A DNA stretch of 54,248 nucleotides from positions 1 through 54,248 of the forward strand of contig NZ_FOGZ01000020.1 of the NCBI RefSeq assembly GCF_900111365.1, written 5' to 3'. Shown one piece after another: positions 7,901 through 17,923 of this stretch (position 1 is its first letter; each line of letters opens with the position of its first letter). The notes beneath the pieces were generated by a model that saw nothing but the letters and a program-made list of their open reading frames with translations, made no database searches and had not been told where the DNA came from. Position numbers and translations under genes: made by a program. The stretch comes from Propionibacterium cyclohexanicum. Its GTDB lineage: Bacteria; Actinomycetota; Actinomycetes; Propionibacteriales; Propionibacteriaceae.

Positions 7901-9693
7901 GCCGCCGGCGCAACCGCCACAGGAACGCACCCAAGGCGTCGCACCCGACCCAGCAGGACATGGCGGTCGCCGAGACACCGCAGGCTGAACCGCAAGCCCC
8001 TCAGATCGACTATGACTTCGTCGACATCAACCCCGAGGCCCAGGGCGTTGTCGACGAGCGCCAGCTCATGCTGCTCGTCAAGGACTGGCGCAAGGGGCGC
8101 GCCACCCGCACCCTGTGGGACGTGCTCACCGACGGCTATGTGGCCGTGTTCACGCTCGTCGTCGTGGCCGCCATGGTGATCAGCGCCATCCGGGCAGCCC
8201 AGCACCAGGCCTCCGGATGTACGACAGGGGGCTGCTCCACCGCCCGTGAGCTACTGCCCTGGCTCGTGATGACCGGGCTGTGGGTGGCCCTCTTGGCGAT
8301 CAGCCGGATCTTCGGGCCCGTCGTCGCATCGGCTGCGGAGGGCTTCTGGCTGCTCGATGCGCCGCTGCGCCGCTCCCAGCTGCTGGCCCGAAGGCTGTGG
8401 CTCATGGTTGCCGGCGCCGGCCTGCTCGGCGCGGTACTGGCTGCGCTGGTCACTGCACTGACCGGGCTGGACACCCACACGGTCATCGCCTGGACGATCG
8501 CCACCGGCATCACCGGCGCAGGATGGATCGCCTTCGCCGCGGCTCAGCAGGGCGCCGGACGCACCGCTCTGGTACGTCTCGCCCAGGCCATCGTGGCTGC
8601 CCTGGCAGTACTTGTGCTGCTGGCCGTCATCGCCACCGCCAGCGGCTGGGTGAGCCTGGCAGTGGGCTCGGGACTCTCGGCTCCACTGGCCATCGTCGTT
8701 GGCGCGGTGGGTCTGGTGCTGTGTGTCATCGCGGCCGTGCTGGCACGGCGCCGCCTCGACCACGTGGGCCGCAGTCAGCTTGTGAATGGCGGCGAGCTCG
8801 TCTCGGGCATGCAGGGTGCCGCCTTCGCCCTCGACTTCGCCCTGATGCGCGACATCCTGGTGGAGCGGCGCAATCAGATCCGCGGGCAGGTCAAGCCGCA
8901 ACGCGGGCGCGGGCTGGGCACGAAAGCCATCGTGTGGCGCGACGTCCAGCGGCTGTGGCGCAACCCGGCGCCGCTCATCGGGCTGGCCGTGAGTGTCGTG
9001 GTTCCCTATGCGCTAAACTCGCTGGGACTGAGCGTCATGTCAGCGAGCTTGTCGGCTCTGGTCCTGGTGGCCGTCATGGTTCCCTTCATGGATTCCATGC
9101 GCGTGCTCAGCCGCACCAAGGGCCTGGCCAGGCTGTTCCCGATGAGCAACGCTCAACTGCGCGATGCGGTGACCATCGTGCCGGTGATGCTCACCCTGGT
9201 GTGGGCGCTGCTCACCACACCGGCCTTCATCCTGCCGCTCGGCGGTCAACCGGCCACCCCCGCGCACCTGTGGTACGGAGTCGTGGCGGGCGTCGCGGGC
9301 CTGCTCGGGGCAATCCGCTGGGTGAGCGCGAAATCGGCCAATTACAACGCCCCGATGGTCTCCACCGGTGCGGGCGCGGTGCCCCCGGGACTCATGTTCA
9401 ACATGGTGCGAGGCCTGGACATCGTCGTTGTCGTCACCTTCCCGCTCATCATGAGCTGGTCCCCCATCGTCTCGGTGATCATCGCTGTCATCGCGTGGTC
9501 GGTGCTGCGCAGCGGAGGAATCAACCAGCAGGAGATGCTCGAGGCCTCCGAGGAGTCGCGCAAGGAACTCGCCAAGATGCGCGAGGAGCGCAAGAGCGGG
9601 GTCACCCAGACCGGTCCCGCCCGGCCCAAGCAGGTCGTCACCCGCTCGGGGACGGTCCCGGTGCGCAAGCGCCCGCCGCTGCGCACCAAATAG
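7897..9693 (+). CDS. ABC transporter permease-like membrane protein
   Basis: A 598-aa polytopic membrane protein with a hydrophilic, basic N-terminus of about 75 residues and roughly a dozen hydrophobic segments. These come in two groups separated by a basic cytoplasmic stretch (around residues 325-345), and the protein ends in a highly charged, lysine/arginine-rich tail. The overlap with the ATP-binding gene makes it the membrane partner of an ABC exporter. No substrate-specific motif is recognised. It converges on menF, and the stop codon lies inside a short tandem repeat. Confidence 0.7.
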   Translation: MSRRRNRHRNAPKASHPTQQDMAVAETPQAEPQAPQIDYDFVDINPEAQGVVDERQLMLLVKDWRKGRATRTLWDVLTDGYVAVFTLVVVAAMVISAIRAAQHQASGCTTGGCSTARELLPWLVMTGLWVALLAISRIFGPVVASAAEGFWLLDAPLRRSQLLARRLWLMVAGAGLLGAVLAALVTALTGLDTHTVIAWTIATGITGAGWIAFAAAQQGAGRTALVRLAQAIVAALAVLVLLAVIATASGWVSLAVGSGLSAPLAIVVGAVGLVLCVIAAVLARRRLDHVGRSQLVNGGELVSGMQGAAFALDFALMRDILVERRNQIRGQVKPQRGRGLGTKAIVWRDVQRLWRNPAPLIGLAVSVVVPYALNSLGLSVMSASLSALVLVAVMVPFMDSMRVLSRTKGLARLFPMSNAQLRDAVTIVPVMLTLVWALLTTPAFILPLGGQPATPAHLWYGVVAGVAGLLGAIRWVSAKSANYNAPMVSTGAGAVPPGLMFNMVRGLDIVVVVTFPLIMSWSPIVSVIIAVIAWSVLRSGGINQQEMLEASEESRKELAKMREERKSGVTQTGPARPKQVVTRSGTVPVRKRPPLRTK

Positions 9694-9745
9694 CCGCTCT
9701 GCAGCCCGCCGGCTGCAATAGCCGTTCTATAAGCCCGCCGGCTGC
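9691..9745. repeat. Imperfect tandem repeat between convergent genes
   Basis: Two units, 9691-9716 and 9719-9745, share TAGCCG-Y-TCT and AGCCCGCCGGCTGC. The first unit contains the TAG stop of the permease gene. Each unit can form a GC-rich hairpin. Confidence 0.7.
9701..9716. terminator. Short hairpin, possible bidirectional terminator
   Basis: GCAGCC at 9701-9706 pairs with GGCTGC at 9711-9716 around a 4-base loop. It lies between the convergent permease and menF genes. There is no T-run, so termination activity is uncertain. Confidence 0.35.
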
Positions 9746-9749
9746 CCGG

Positions 9750-10991
9750 TCACTGGCCTCGCAGGATCTCCCGCATCTGGGAGAACTTCATCTCGGTGGA
9801 GACCAGCTTGTTGTGCGGAAGTGTGCTCGCCGAGATCGTGGAGGAGGCATACATCGTCAGCTCGGTGCGGTTCGGCATCCGGTGCACGGTGCGCTGGGCG
9901 ACGTACCACTCGCCGTCGCCCTGGGCGTCGATCCACCCCACCGGCGCGGTGAAGTGCCGGCGCTCCAGCTTCTCGTCCTCGGCGATGATCTGGCGGGCGT
10001 TGCCGCGCGGTGAGCCGACCACCGAGGCCACCGGGTGCAGTGCCGCGGCCAACTCGAGCGAGGAGTTGTCCGGGGCTGCGACACCCGAGATGTCGGTGGC
10101 CAGGTAGAGCATGTCGGGGAAGGTGGCCACGAAGGGCGCCTCGGGGATGTGCATGCCGGTGAAGAAAGGGCTCAGCGATTCCTTCGAGGCCTCGATGGCC
10201 AATTTGTGCTGATGCATCCGCTCGCCGGAGGAGAGCAGGGTCGCCATCCTGGTGGCATTGTCGATGCTGCCGAGCCGCTCGATCCCGCCTGCCAGGACGC
10301 GCGAAGTGACCAGCCCGTTCTCGCGGTGGAGCATGACATCGGGAGTGGCGCCGACCACGCCGTCCACGAGATAGCAGGTGCACGAGTTGTAGTTGATGAG
10401 CCACTGGCGCAGCACCCAGGCCATCGAGATCGGACTCGTGGCGATGGCTCGCAGATCGCGCGCCAGCACCACCCGCTCCGCATCGCCGCGCTGCATCCGC
10501 TCGCTCACATGGGCGATGAGCTTGAGCCATCTCGCGCCGGTGACCTCGCCGTCCTGGAAGTACAGCCCCATCGGCGGCTGGGGCGCCGGCTGGACGGGGG
10601 GATGCACCGGGCTCACCCGGTCATAGCCGACCTGGGTCAGCCAGGCGACTCCGTCGCGGCGCCCGATGATCACCTCGGGGACGACGAAGACCGGTTTCGT
10701 ATGTCCGCGCTCCGGGTCGAAGACGAAGGCTCCGTACGCCAGCGGGCCGGTGCCGAACCGTCCGGGCATCTCGGTCTCGTTCTCCACCGTGGCGGCGAAC
10801 TCGGACCACCAGCTATTGGCCTCGGCCATCGTCGGACCGTCCAGCCGGGCGATCTCGCCGAGCGCCACGAACCCGTCATTGCCGCGCAGGAAGGCAGCGC
10901 CCGAGCCGTCGGTGTAGCGGGTGAGCGGTCCGGGGTCGGGAATGGCGATGGTTGAAGCGTGCAGTCGCGACGATCCCGGGTTGATGATCAC
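9750..10991 (-). CDS. menF: Isochorismate synthase
   Basis: A 413-aa chorismate-utilising enzyme converting chorismate to isochorismate, the entry to menaquinone synthesis. The C-terminal two thirds carry the family blocks: RVVLARDL, a VVGATPDVML block, RVLAGGIER, LHPVASVVGSPRG and the HFTAPVGWIDAQGDGEW block that holds Mg-binding and catalytic residues. The AGG segment where anthranilate synthases have a GT-type motif, together with the menaquinone gene neighbours, favours isochorismate synthase over salicylate or anthranilate synthase. The GTG start has no ribosome binding site but follows TAATCT by six bases, indicating a leaderless transcript. Confidence 0.85.
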   Translation of the reverse strand: MIINPGSSRLHASTIAIPDPGPLTRYTDGSGAAFLRGNDGFVALGEIARLDGPTMAEANSWWSEFAATVENETEMPGRFGTGPLAYGAFVFDPERGHTKPVFVVPEVIIGRRDGVAWLTQVGYDRVSPVHPPVQPAPQPPMGLYFQDGEVTGARWLKLIAHVSERMQRGDAERVVLARDLRAIATSPISMAWVLRQWLINYNSCTCYLVDGVVGATPDVMLHRENGLVTSRVLAGGIERLGSIDNATRMATLLSSGERMHQHKLAIEASKESLSPFFTGMHIPEAPFVATFPDMLYLATDISGVAAPDNSSLELAAALHPVASVVGSPRGNARQIIAEDEKLERRHFTAPVGWIDAQGDGEWYVAQRTVHRMPNRTELTMYASSTISASTLPHNKLVSTEMKFSQMREILRGQ

Positions 10992-10997
10992 GCCATG

Positions 10998-11003
10998 AGA
11001 TTA
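10998..11003 (-). promoter_or_regulatory. -10 hexamer of a leaderless promoter for menF
   Basis: On the minus strand TAATCT is followed by six bases and then the GTG start at 10991, so the transcript would begin at or next to the start codon. A weak TCGGCA lies 17 bases upstream as a possible -35. Confidence 0.6.
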
Positions 11004-11157
11004 ATCGACCAGGGCCGCAGTGCCGAGCTCGTTCGTCAGATGGGGCGTGCACCCAGGCAGCTTCGCGCCGGGCCGGTCGAGCCAGGGCGCTGGGCGGATC
11101 GGGTGAGCTGGTGCGCCAGCTCCAGCCCCGCGACTAGGAACTCTGTTGCCCGGATTG

Positions 11158-11186
11158 CTGACACCATGCCCCATGCCTTCTAGACT
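11158..11186 (+). promoter_or_regulatory. Predicted sigma-A promoter of the menJ-like gene
   Basis: CTGACA at 11158-11163 and TAGACT at 11181-11186 are separated by 17 bases. The start codon follows about 57 bases later with a GGAGGAG ribosome binding site, giving an ordinary leadered transcript. Confidence 0.6.
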
Positions 11187-11243
11187 GGCCGCGCGAGGAA
11201 GCCCGGTTTTCCGGCGAGCCCATTCCAGTGTCGGAGGAGAGCC

Positions 11244-12596
11244 ATGGAACACGAGGTGGGGCACAAGGCAGTGCCCGAGAGCCCCGGCGTCGAACTCGCC
11301 TCGGTCCTCACGGCCCGGCGCGGTGAGCTGTCGGACAGCGCTTTTCCCACTGAGGCAGATGTCATCGTCGTCGGGGCCGGGCCGGCCGGGTCGTCCACAG
11401 CGGCCTTCCTGGCCCAGCGCGGCCTCGATGTCGTGCTGCTGGAGAAGTCACACTTCCCCCGTGAGAAGGTCTGTGGCGATGGTCTCACGCCGCGGGCGGT
11501 GCGGATGCTCACCAGACTCGGGATCAACACCTCGCAGCAGGCCGGCTGGCAGCACAACAAGGGACTTCGCGTCTATGGTTCCGGGGCACAAGGATTCGAG
11601 CTGCCCTGGCCACAGCTCGCCGACTATCCCGACTATGGGCTCACCTGTACCCGGGCACGTCTCGACGACCTGCTGGCCGGGCGTGCCATGGCCCTGGGCG
11701 CCCACCTCGTGACAGGTGCCACGGTGAGCGCACCGCTGCTGGTGGGCGAGCGGATCGTCGGGGTGCGGACCGCCGACGGCCACTCGGTGCGCGCGCCGAT
11801 CGTTGTCGCCGCCGACGGCAATTCGGCGCGGCTGGCCATCTCGATGGGCCGTCAGCGGCGCGAGGACCGTCCGCTCGGCGTGGCAGTGCGCAGCTACTAC
11901 ACCAGCCCTCGCCACGACGACGAGTGGATGGAGAGCTGGCTGGAGCTGTGGGACGGTGAGCCTGGGCGCTCGCATCAGCTTCCCGGCTATGGCTGGGTCT
12001 TCCCGATGGGCGACGGCACCTGCAACGTCGGCCTCGGCATGCTGAACTCGTCACCCGCCTTCGGCCATACCGACTACCGCGGCCTCATGCGCAGATGGCT
12101 CGCCACGACGCCGGGGGAGTGGCAGTTCGACGAGGACCACCGCACTGCGCCGATCACGGGGGCGGCCCTGCCGATGGCCTTCAATCGTCAGCCCGCCTAC
12201 GCCGATGGCCTGCTGCTGGTGGGCGACTCGGGCGGTGCGATCAACCCCTTCAACGGCGAGGGCATCAGCTATGCCATGGAATGCGGAGAACTGGCTGCCG
12301 ACGCAATTGCCGAGGCTCATGCCCGCGGGATCACGACCCGCGCGTCCGAGCGGGCGCTGGCGGGCTATCCCACGGCGCTGGCAGCACGCTTCGGCGGCTA
12401 CTACAGGCTTGGCACGATATTCGTCAAGCTCATCGGCAATCCCCGCATCATGCACCTGTGCACCACCTATGGGCTGCCGCACCGCACCTTGATGGTTTTC
12501 GTGAACAAGCTGCTCGCCAACTTGACCGATCGCCATCGAGGGGATGCTATGGACCATGTCATCAACGGTTTGAGCAGAGTTGTTCCGTCCGTGTGA
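11244..12596 (+). CDS. menJ: Menaquinone side-chain reductase (geranylgeranyl reductase family)
   Basis: A 450-aa FAD-dependent oxidoreductase. The N-terminal dinucleotide-binding motif GAGPAG is at residues 44-49, followed by EKSHFPREKVCGDGL, the hallmark of geranylgeranyl reductases. A second FAD motif (VGDSGGAINPFNGEG) lies near residue 325. In mycobacteria the homologue MenJ saturates an isoprene unit of menaquinone. Here it sits between menF and nuoA, so the same role is likely. Propionibacteria are known to carry tetrahydrogenated menaquinone, which fits. Start ATG has a clear GGAGGAG. A menaquinone role rather than phospholipid isoprenoid reduction is inference from context. Confidence 0.75.
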   Translation: MEHEVGHKAVPESPGVELASVLTARRGELSDSAFPTEADVIVVGAGPAGSSTAAFLAQRGLDVVLLEKSHFPREKVCGDGLTPRAVRMLTRLGINTSQQAGWQHNKGLRVYGSGAQGFELPWPQLADYPDYGLTCTRARLDDLLAGRAMALGAHLVTGATVSAPLLVGERIVGVRTADGHSVRAPIVVAADGNSARLAISMGRQRREDRPLGVAVRSYYTSPRHDDEWMESWLELWDGEPGRSHQLPGYGWVFPMGDGTCNVGLGMLNSSPAFGHTDYRGLMRRWLATTPGEWQFDEDHRTAPITGAALPMAFNRQPAYADGLLLVGDSGGAINPFNGEGISYAMECGELAADAIAEAHARGITTRASERALAGYPTALAARFGGYYRLGTIFVKLIGNPRIMHLCTTYGLPHRTLMVFVNKLLANLTDRHRGDAMDHVINGLSRVVPSV

Positions 12597-12689
12597 TGGG
12601 TACTGGGCAGGACGAGCGAGGAGGTTCGTCCCAGCCGGCAGTGTTCCACTCCTGAGTGTGTCGACGAGGATCTCGCGGGAAAGGACAGG

Positions 12690-13061
12690 ATGGCGATGAG
12701 TCCGTACATTCCGATTGTCGGGTTGGTGGCCCTTGCCGTCGTGTTCGTCTGGGTGGGTGCCATCTGGCTGTCCCCGAAGATCGGCCCGCACCGCTACAAC
12801 CGCACCAAATACGACTCCTTCGAGTGCGGCATCCAGCCCACCCCGCAGACCGCCACCGGAGGCGGCAGGTTCTCGGTCAAGTACTACATCACCGCCATGT
12901 TGTTCATCATCTTCGACATAGAGATCGTCTTTCTCTATCCCTGGGCGGTGGCCTTCGATCAGCTGGGAGCCTTCGCCGTGGCCGAAATGCTGGCATTCAT
13001 CATCGTCGTCTTCGCGGCCTACACCTACGTGCTGCGTCGCGGCGGACTCGACTGGGACTGA
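12690..13061 (+). CDS. nuoA: NADH-quinone oxidoreductase subunit A
   Basis: A 123-aa membrane subunit with three transmembrane helices. The loop after the first helix carries YDSFECGI, the conserved cysteine-containing segment near the quinone channel, and helix two contains FIIFDIEIVFLYPW, a family signature. The ATG at 12690 is preceded by AAGGA. It opens the 14-gene complex I operon, whose transcript could start in the 93-base gap after the reductase gene or continue from it. Confidence 0.95.
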   Translation: MAMSPYIPIVGLVALAVVFVWVGAIWLSPKIGPHRYNRTKYDSFECGIQPTPQTATGGGRFSVKYYITAMLFIIFDIEIVFLYPWAVAFDQLGAFAVAEMLAFIIVVFAAYTYVLRRGGLDWD

Positions 13062-13073
13062 AAGGACACGATC

Positions 13074-13631
13074 GTGGGCATCGAGAACAAGATCCCCAGC
13101 GGCATCCTGCTCACCACGCTCGAGGCCGCCCAGGGCTGGACCCGCCAGACCTCGTTCTGGCCCTTGACCATGGGCCTGGCGTGCTGCGCCATCGAGATGA
13201 TCAGCTACGGCGGCCCTCGAGCCGACTCCGGACGCTGGGGCCAAGAGGTCTTCCGGGCCTCTCCCCGGCAGGCCGATCTCATGATCGTCTCGGGGAGGGT
13301 CAGTCAGAAGATGGCTCCGGTGGTGCGCCAGCTGTGGGACCAGATGCCCAATCCCAAGTGGTGCATCTCGATGGGAGTATGTGCCAGTAGCGGCGGCATG
13401 TTCAACAACTACGCCATCGTGCAGGGCGTCGATCACATCGTCCCGGTGGACATGTACATCCCCGGCTGCCCGCCTCGTCCCGACATGCTCATCGACGCCG
13501 TCTTCAAGCTGAAGAAGAACGAGGTCATGAAGCACCCGGTGGGTGCGGACATGGACCGGGCGATCGCCGAGACCGAGCAGGCCGCCCTCGAGGCGCCTGC
13601 CACGATCGAGCAGAAGGGCCTCATGCGATGA
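13074..13631 (+). CDS. nuoB: NADH-quinone oxidoreductase subunit B
   Basis: A 185-aa peripheral-arm subunit carrying the terminal [4Fe-4S] cluster N2. The tandem cysteines in LACCAIEM, the cysteine in MGVCASSGG and that in IPGCPPRPD are the four ligands; [11 protein letters not shown] is also conserved. GTG start with AAAGGA upstream. It ends in ATGA shared with nuoC, as expected for tight translational coupling. Confidence 0.96.
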   Translation: MGIENKIPSGILLTTLEAAQGWTRQTSFWPLTMGLACCAIEMISYGGPRADSGRWGQEVFRASPRQADLMIVSGRVSQKMAPVVRQLWDQMPNPKWCISMGVCASSGGMFNNYAIVQGVDHIVPVDMYIPGCPPRPDMLIDAVFKLKKNEVMKHPVGADMDRAIAETEQAALEAPATIEQKGLMR

Positions 13632-14443
13632 GTGACGAGAACACCCCAGCCGAGGCCAACGCCAAGCGGGCGAACGACATCGATCCGCACCCCCAGGCCG
13701 GGCCCGGCGCCGAGGAGGGCGATCGCGCGGCGAGGGCCGGCGAAATCGAGCTCACCCACCCCCATCTGGCCGCGCTGTACACGGCGGCGCCCGCCGAACC
13801 CGAGGTGATAGCCACCCGCCGAGGCATGTGGGGACCGGGCACCGAGCCCGGTGACACGTCCGGATTCGGCGGGCTGCACAAGACCTATGTGCTGCCGGGC
13901 GTCACCGAGCCGCCGTTCGGCGGCTGGTTCGACGATGTGGCCGACAAGATGGCCGAGCTGGTTCCCGGATTTGCCACGAGAGTGAGCGTGCACCGCGGGG
14001 AGATCACCTTCTTCGTTGCCCGCGAGAAGCTGCTCGCATTGGCGCGGGTGCTGCGCGACGACGCTGCCCTGCGCTTCGAGGTCTGCGTCTCGGTCAGTGG
14101 GGTGCACTACCCCGAGCAGGTGCACCAGGAGCTCCACGCGGTGTACGAGCTGCTGTCCATCACCCACAATCGCCGGATTCGCCTCGAGGTCGAGCTCGAT
14201 GACGCCGATCCCCATGTGGACAGTGTCGTGCCCGTCTATCCCATGGCCAATTTCCACGAGCGCGAGACCTGGGACATGTTCGGCATCGTCTTCGACGGGC
14301 ACCCGGGCCTCACGAGGATCCTCATGCCCGACGACTGGGTGGGCCATCCCCAGCGCAAGGACTACCCCTTGGGCGGTATCCCGGTGGAATTCAAGGGGGC
14401 GGCAGTGCCGCCGCCCGAGGAGCGCAGGAGGTACGACCAATGA
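13628..14443 (+). CDS. nuoC: NADH-quinone oxidoreductase subunit C
   Basis: A 271-aa 30-kDa-type subunit, separate from NuoD (not fused as in enterobacteria). The conserved core is in the last 160 residues, with [18 protein letters not shown] and the C-terminal [19 protein letters not shown]. The first 100 residues are a charged, poorly conserved extension typical of actinobacterial NuoC. It overlaps nuoB and nuoD by four bases each. Confidence 0.95.
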   Translation: MSDENTPAEANAKRANDIDPHPQAGPGAEEGDRAARAGEIELTHPHLAALYTAAPAEPEVIATRRGMWGPGTEPGDTSGFGGLHKTYVLPGVTEPPFGGWFDDVADKMAELVPGFATRVSVHRGEITFFVAREKLLALARVLRDDAALRFEVCVSVSGVHYPEQVHQELHAVYELLSITHNRRIRLEVELDDADPHVDSVVPVYPMANFHERETWDMFGIVFDGHPGLTRILMPDDWVGHPQRKDYPLGGIPVEFKGAAVPPPEERRRYDQ

Positions 14444-15795
14444 GCCAGCAGACCCAGCACGATCCCCACGACGTCTTCGCGGGCCCGGACGAGACGGTCA
14501 GTGGCCCGGCCTATCTGGCCAACGGCGCCGACTGGGACCAGGTCGTCGAGTCCCAGCGTGACCGTTCCGACGAGACGATCGTCGTCAACGTCGGGCCGGC
14601 ACATCCCTCGACGCACGGCGTGATGCGGCTGGTCATGGAGATGGACGGTGAGACCGTCGTCTCGCTGCGCCCCAGCATCGGCTTCTTGCACACCGGGATC
14701 GAGAAGAACGCCGAGTACCGCAACTGGACCCAGGGCTCGACCTTCGTGACGCGTGCCAACTACGTGGCCGGGATCTCCAACGAGGCGGCCTATTCGCTGG
14801 CCGTGGACAAGCTGCTGGGCATTACCGACGCCCTGCCGCGGCGCACCAGCCAGCTTCGGGTGCTCATGCTCGAGGTCAACCGGATTGCCTCGCACCTGAC
14901 CGGTGTCGGCGCCGGAGGCCTGGAGCTCGGTGCCACCAGCGTTCAGGAGGTCTGCCTGCGAGAACGCGAACGCTGCCTGGACTTCACCGAGGCCGTCACG
15001 GGGCTGCGCATGAACAACGCCTACATCCGCCCCGGCGGAGTGCAGAACGACCTGCCCGAGGACGGCCTCGACCTGCTCGACGAGCTGATCCGCCAGCTGC
15101 GCAAGAACCTTCCCGAGATCGCCGAGTTCACCATGGACAACCCGATCTTCAAGGGCCGGATGCAGAACGTCGCCTATCTCGACCTCCCGGCGGCAATGAT
15201 GCTCGGCTGCTCGGGGCCGGTGCTGCGCGCCACCGGTTATCCCTGGGATCTGCGCAAGTCCCAGCCCTACTGCGGATACGAGAACTACGACTTCGAGGTG
15301 TGCACGGCCGACTCCTGCGACGCCTACGGGCGCTTCGTCATCCGGCTGCGCGAGATGGACCAGTCGGTGAACATCCTCGAGCAGGTGCGCGACGCGCTCG
15401 CCGCCAGCAAGGCAGAGCCCTATCGCATCGAGGATCCGGACTTGCGCTGGCCCGGCGAGCTCACCGTCGCCTCGGATGGCCAGGGCAACTCCAATGAGCA
15501 CATCCGGCACATCATGGGCGAATCCATGGAGGGCCTCATCCACCACTTCAAGATCGTCACCCAGGGATTCCACGTCCCAGCCGGCGAGGTCTACCAGGCG
15601 ATCGAGGCACCCGGCGGGGAACTCGGCTGCCATCTGGTCTCCGACGGCGGCACCCGGCCCTATCGGGTGCATCTTCGCGACCCCGGTTTCAACCACGTCC
15701 AGGCGCTCCCGTTGATGTGCGAGGGCTCCATGCTCTCGGACACCATCATGGCGGTCGCCTCGATCGATCCCGTGATGGGCGGGGTCGACCGATGA
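14440..15795 (+). CDS. nuoD: NADH-quinone oxidoreductase subunit D
   Basis: A 451-aa 49-kDa-type subunit forming the quinone-binding site with NuoB. The N-terminal [13 protein letters not shown] carries the conserved histidines near the quinone head group. Later blocks include [26 protein letters not shown] and the C-terminal DPVMGGVDR, all family signatures. ATGA overlaps with nuoC and nuoE. Confidence 0.96.
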   Translation: MSQQTQHDPHDVFAGPDETVSGPAYLANGADWDQVVESQRDRSDETIVVNVGPAHPSTHGVMRLVMEMDGETVVSLRPSIGFLHTGIEKNAEYRNWTQGSTFVTRANYVAGISNEAAYSLAVDKLLGITDALPRRTSQLRVLMLEVNRIASHLTGVGAGGLELGATSVQEVCLRERERCLDFTEAVTGLRMNNAYIRPGGVQNDLPEDGLDLLDELIRQLRKNLPEIAEFTMDNPIFKGRMQNVAYLDLPAAMMLGCSGPVLRATGYPWDLRKSQPYCGYENYDFEVCTADSCDAYGRFVIRLREMDQSVNILEQVRDALAASKAEPYRIEDPDLRWPGELTVASDGQGNSNEHIRHIMGESMEGLIHHFKIVTQGFHVPAGEVYQAIEAPGGELGCHLVSDGGTRPYRVHLRDPGFNHVQALPLMCEGSMLSDTIMAVASIDPVMGGVDR

Positions 15796-16598
15796 CCCGC
15801 CCCAACGCACAGCCGGCCGATCGCACCATCGGCCTTGCCGGCAAGGAGATGCACACCATGAGCGGGCATGAATTCGTCTCGTCCTACGACGATGCCAGCG
15901 GCATCGACACGAGCACCGAGCAGACCAGGATCGGCGAGCACACCATCGAGGAGATGCGAGGTCTCGCTGCCCGGTATCCCGACCGCCGCTCGGCCCTGCT
16001 GCCGATGCTGCATCTGGTGCAATCGGTGGACGGCTACCTCAGCAATGCCGGCATCAAGATCTGTGCCGAGGTACTCGGTCTCACCACGGCCCAGGTCAAT
16101 GGGGTCGCCACCTTCTACAGCATGTACAAGCGCCGGCCCCCCGGCCGGCACCACATCGGTGTGTGCACCACCTCGGTGTGCGCAGTGCTGGGCGGCGACA
16201 TCCTGCTGGAGCACATGGAGCAGCGGCTGGGCATTCACGAGGGCGAGACGAGCCCTGACGGGCAGTTCAGCCTCGAACGGATCGAGTGCAATGCGGCCTG
16301 CGATTTCGCCCCGATCATGATGGTCAACTGGGAGTTCATGGACAACATGACCCCCGAGAAGGCCGATGAACTGATCGACCGGCTCGCCGCCGGAAAGCCG
16401 GTGCAGTCCACCCGCGGCGCAACCGTGGTGGACTGGAAGCAGGCCGAGCGAGTGCTGGCCGGCTTCGACGACGGACGGGCCGACGAGGGCCCGAGTGCCG
16501 GCGACGCCTCACTGCGGGGCCTCGAGATCGCCCGGCGCAATGACTGGCACGCTCCTGACGATCCCGGTTCGGGCTCCCTCGGGGAGGAGCAGAAATGA
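15792..16598 (+). CDS. nuoE: NADH-quinone oxidoreductase subunit E
   Basis: A 268-aa 24-kDa-type subunit holding the [2Fe-2S] cluster N1a. The ligands are visible as CTTSVC and, about 45 residues later, CNAAC. ATFYSMYKR precedes the first pair. It is longer than the roughly 165 aa of the E. coli protein: about 25 extra residues at the N-terminus and a 60-residue charged tail after the thioredoxin-like domain. A start at the ATG of HTMSGHE is possible, but the ATGA overlap with nuoD favours 15792. Confidence 0.93.
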   Translation: MTRPNAQPADRTIGLAGKEMHTMSGHEFVSSYDDASGIDTSTEQTRIGEHTIEEMRGLAARYPDRRSALLPMLHLVQSVDGYLSNAGIKICAEVLGLTTAQVNGVATFYSMYKRRPPGRHHIGVCTTSVCAVLGGDILLEHMEQRLGIHEGETSPDGQFSLERIECNAACDFAPIMMVNWEFMDNMTPEKADELIDRLAAGKPVQSTRGATVVDWKQAERVLAGFDDGRADEGPSAGDASLRGLEIARRNDWHAPDDPGSGSLGEEQK

Positions 16599-17923
16599 CC
16601 GACGTCCTCACACCCGTCCTCACCGAGAACTGGGGAACACCCGGCTCCTGGCAGCTCGAGAACTATCGCTCGCGCGGCGGCTACGCTGCGGCTCGCAAGG
16701 CACTCACCGAGATGACGGCTGCGCAGGTCATCTCGGAGGTCAAGGATGCCGGTTTGCGCGGCCGCGGCGGCGCCGGATTCCCGACCGGGGCGAAGTGGTC
16801 GTTCATCCCCCGCGACAGTCCCAAGCCCACCTATCTGGTGGTCAACTGCGACGAGTCCGAGCCGGGCACCTGCAAGGACATGCCGCTGCTCATGGCCAGT
16901 CCGCACACCCTGCTCGAGGGCGTCATCATCGCGTCCTATGCGGTGAACGCTCACCAGGCCTTCATCTACGTCCGCGGTGAGGTGCTGCACATCGTCCGCC
17001 GGGTCCGCAAGGCCGTCGAGGACGCCCGGGCGGCCGGTTTCCTGGGCACCGATATCTTTGGCAGCGGATATGACCTGGAGGTCGTCGTGCACGCCGGCGC
17101 CGGGGCCTATATCTGCGGCGAGGAGACCGCGCTGCTCGACTCCTTGGAGGGACGCCGTGGCCAGCCCCGGCTGCGCCCGCCGTTCCCGGCGGTGGCCGGG
17201 CTCTATGCCAGCCCCACGGTGGTGAACAACGCCGAATCGATCAGCGCCGTGCCGGCGATCATCCGGCACGGGGCAGCCTGGTATCAGTCGATGGGCACCG
17301 AGCGCAGCAAAGGTACGACCATTTACTCGCTGTCCGGGCATGTGAGGAATCCTGGGCAGTTCGAGGCTCCGTTGGGCATCACGCTGCGCCAGATCCTCGA
17401 GCTCTCCGGCGGCATGAGACAGGGCCATCACCTCAAGTTCTTCACTCCCGGCGGTTCGTCCACGCCGATGCTGACCCCCGACTATCTCGACGTACCACTC
17501 GACTACGAGTCCGTCGCGAAGTCCGGGTCCATCCTCGGCACGAAGGCCCTGCAGTGCTTCGACGAGACGACCTCCGTAGTGCGGACCACCTTGCGCTGGA
17601 CCGAGTTCTACAAGCACGAGTCCTGCGGAAAATGCACGCCCTGCCGCGAGGGCAGCTGGTGGCTGGTGCAGACCCTGCGCAACATCGAGGCCGGCAGGGG
17701 CCAGGAGGGAGACATCGAGAAAATGCTGGACGTGTGCGACAACACATCGATGAAGAGCTTCTGCACGCTGGCCGACGGTTTCGTCGCCGCGATCACCAGC
17801 GCCATCAAGCACTTCCGTCCCGAGTTCGAGGCCGGCTATCACACCCCGGCCTGGGAACTGTTCCCCTACGAGAAGAGCGCGCTGTTCGCCCGTCCCCGCC
17901 AGGTCGAGGAGGTGGCCTCATGA
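16595..17923 (+). CDS. nuoF: NADH-quinone oxidoreductase subunit F
   Basis: A 442-aa NADH-oxidising subunit with FMN and [4Fe-4S] cluster N3. The glycine-rich GLRGRGGAGFPTGAKW binds FMN and NADH. YICGEETALLDSLEG is a second signature, and ESCGKCTPCREG plus a cysteine near residue 390 ligate N3. Overlaps nuoE and nuoG by four bases. Confidence 0.96.
   Translation: MTDVLTPVLTENWGTPGSWQLENYRSRGGYAAARKALTEMTAAQVISEVKDAGLRGRGGAGFPTGAKWSFIPRDSPKPTYLVVNCDESEPGTCKDMPLLMASPHTLLEGVIIASYAVNAHQAFIYVRGEVLHIVRRVRKAVEDARAAGFLGTDIFGSGYDLEVVVHAGAGAYICGEETALLDSLEGRRGQPRLRPPFPAVAGLYASPTVVNNAESISAVPAIIRHGAAWYQSMGTERSKGTTIYSLSGHVRNPGQFEAPLGITLRQILELSGGMRQGHHLKFFTPGGSSTPMLTPDYLDVPLDYESVAKSGSILGTKALQCFDETTSVVRTTLRWTEFYKHESCGKCTPCREGSWWLVQTLRNIEAGRGQEGDIEKMLDVCDNTSMKSFCTLADGFVAAITSAIKHFRPEFEAGYHTPAWELFPYEKSALFARPRQVEEVAS

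Noticed and set aside
8280-10013. A 577-codon open frame on the plus strand
   Set aside because: It overlaps the ABC permease in another frame and continues antisense over menF; low-complexity Arg/Gly/His translation.
12051-13535. A 494-codon open frame on the minus strand
   Set aside because: It lies opposite the MenJ-like gene, nuoA and nuoB and shows no motif.
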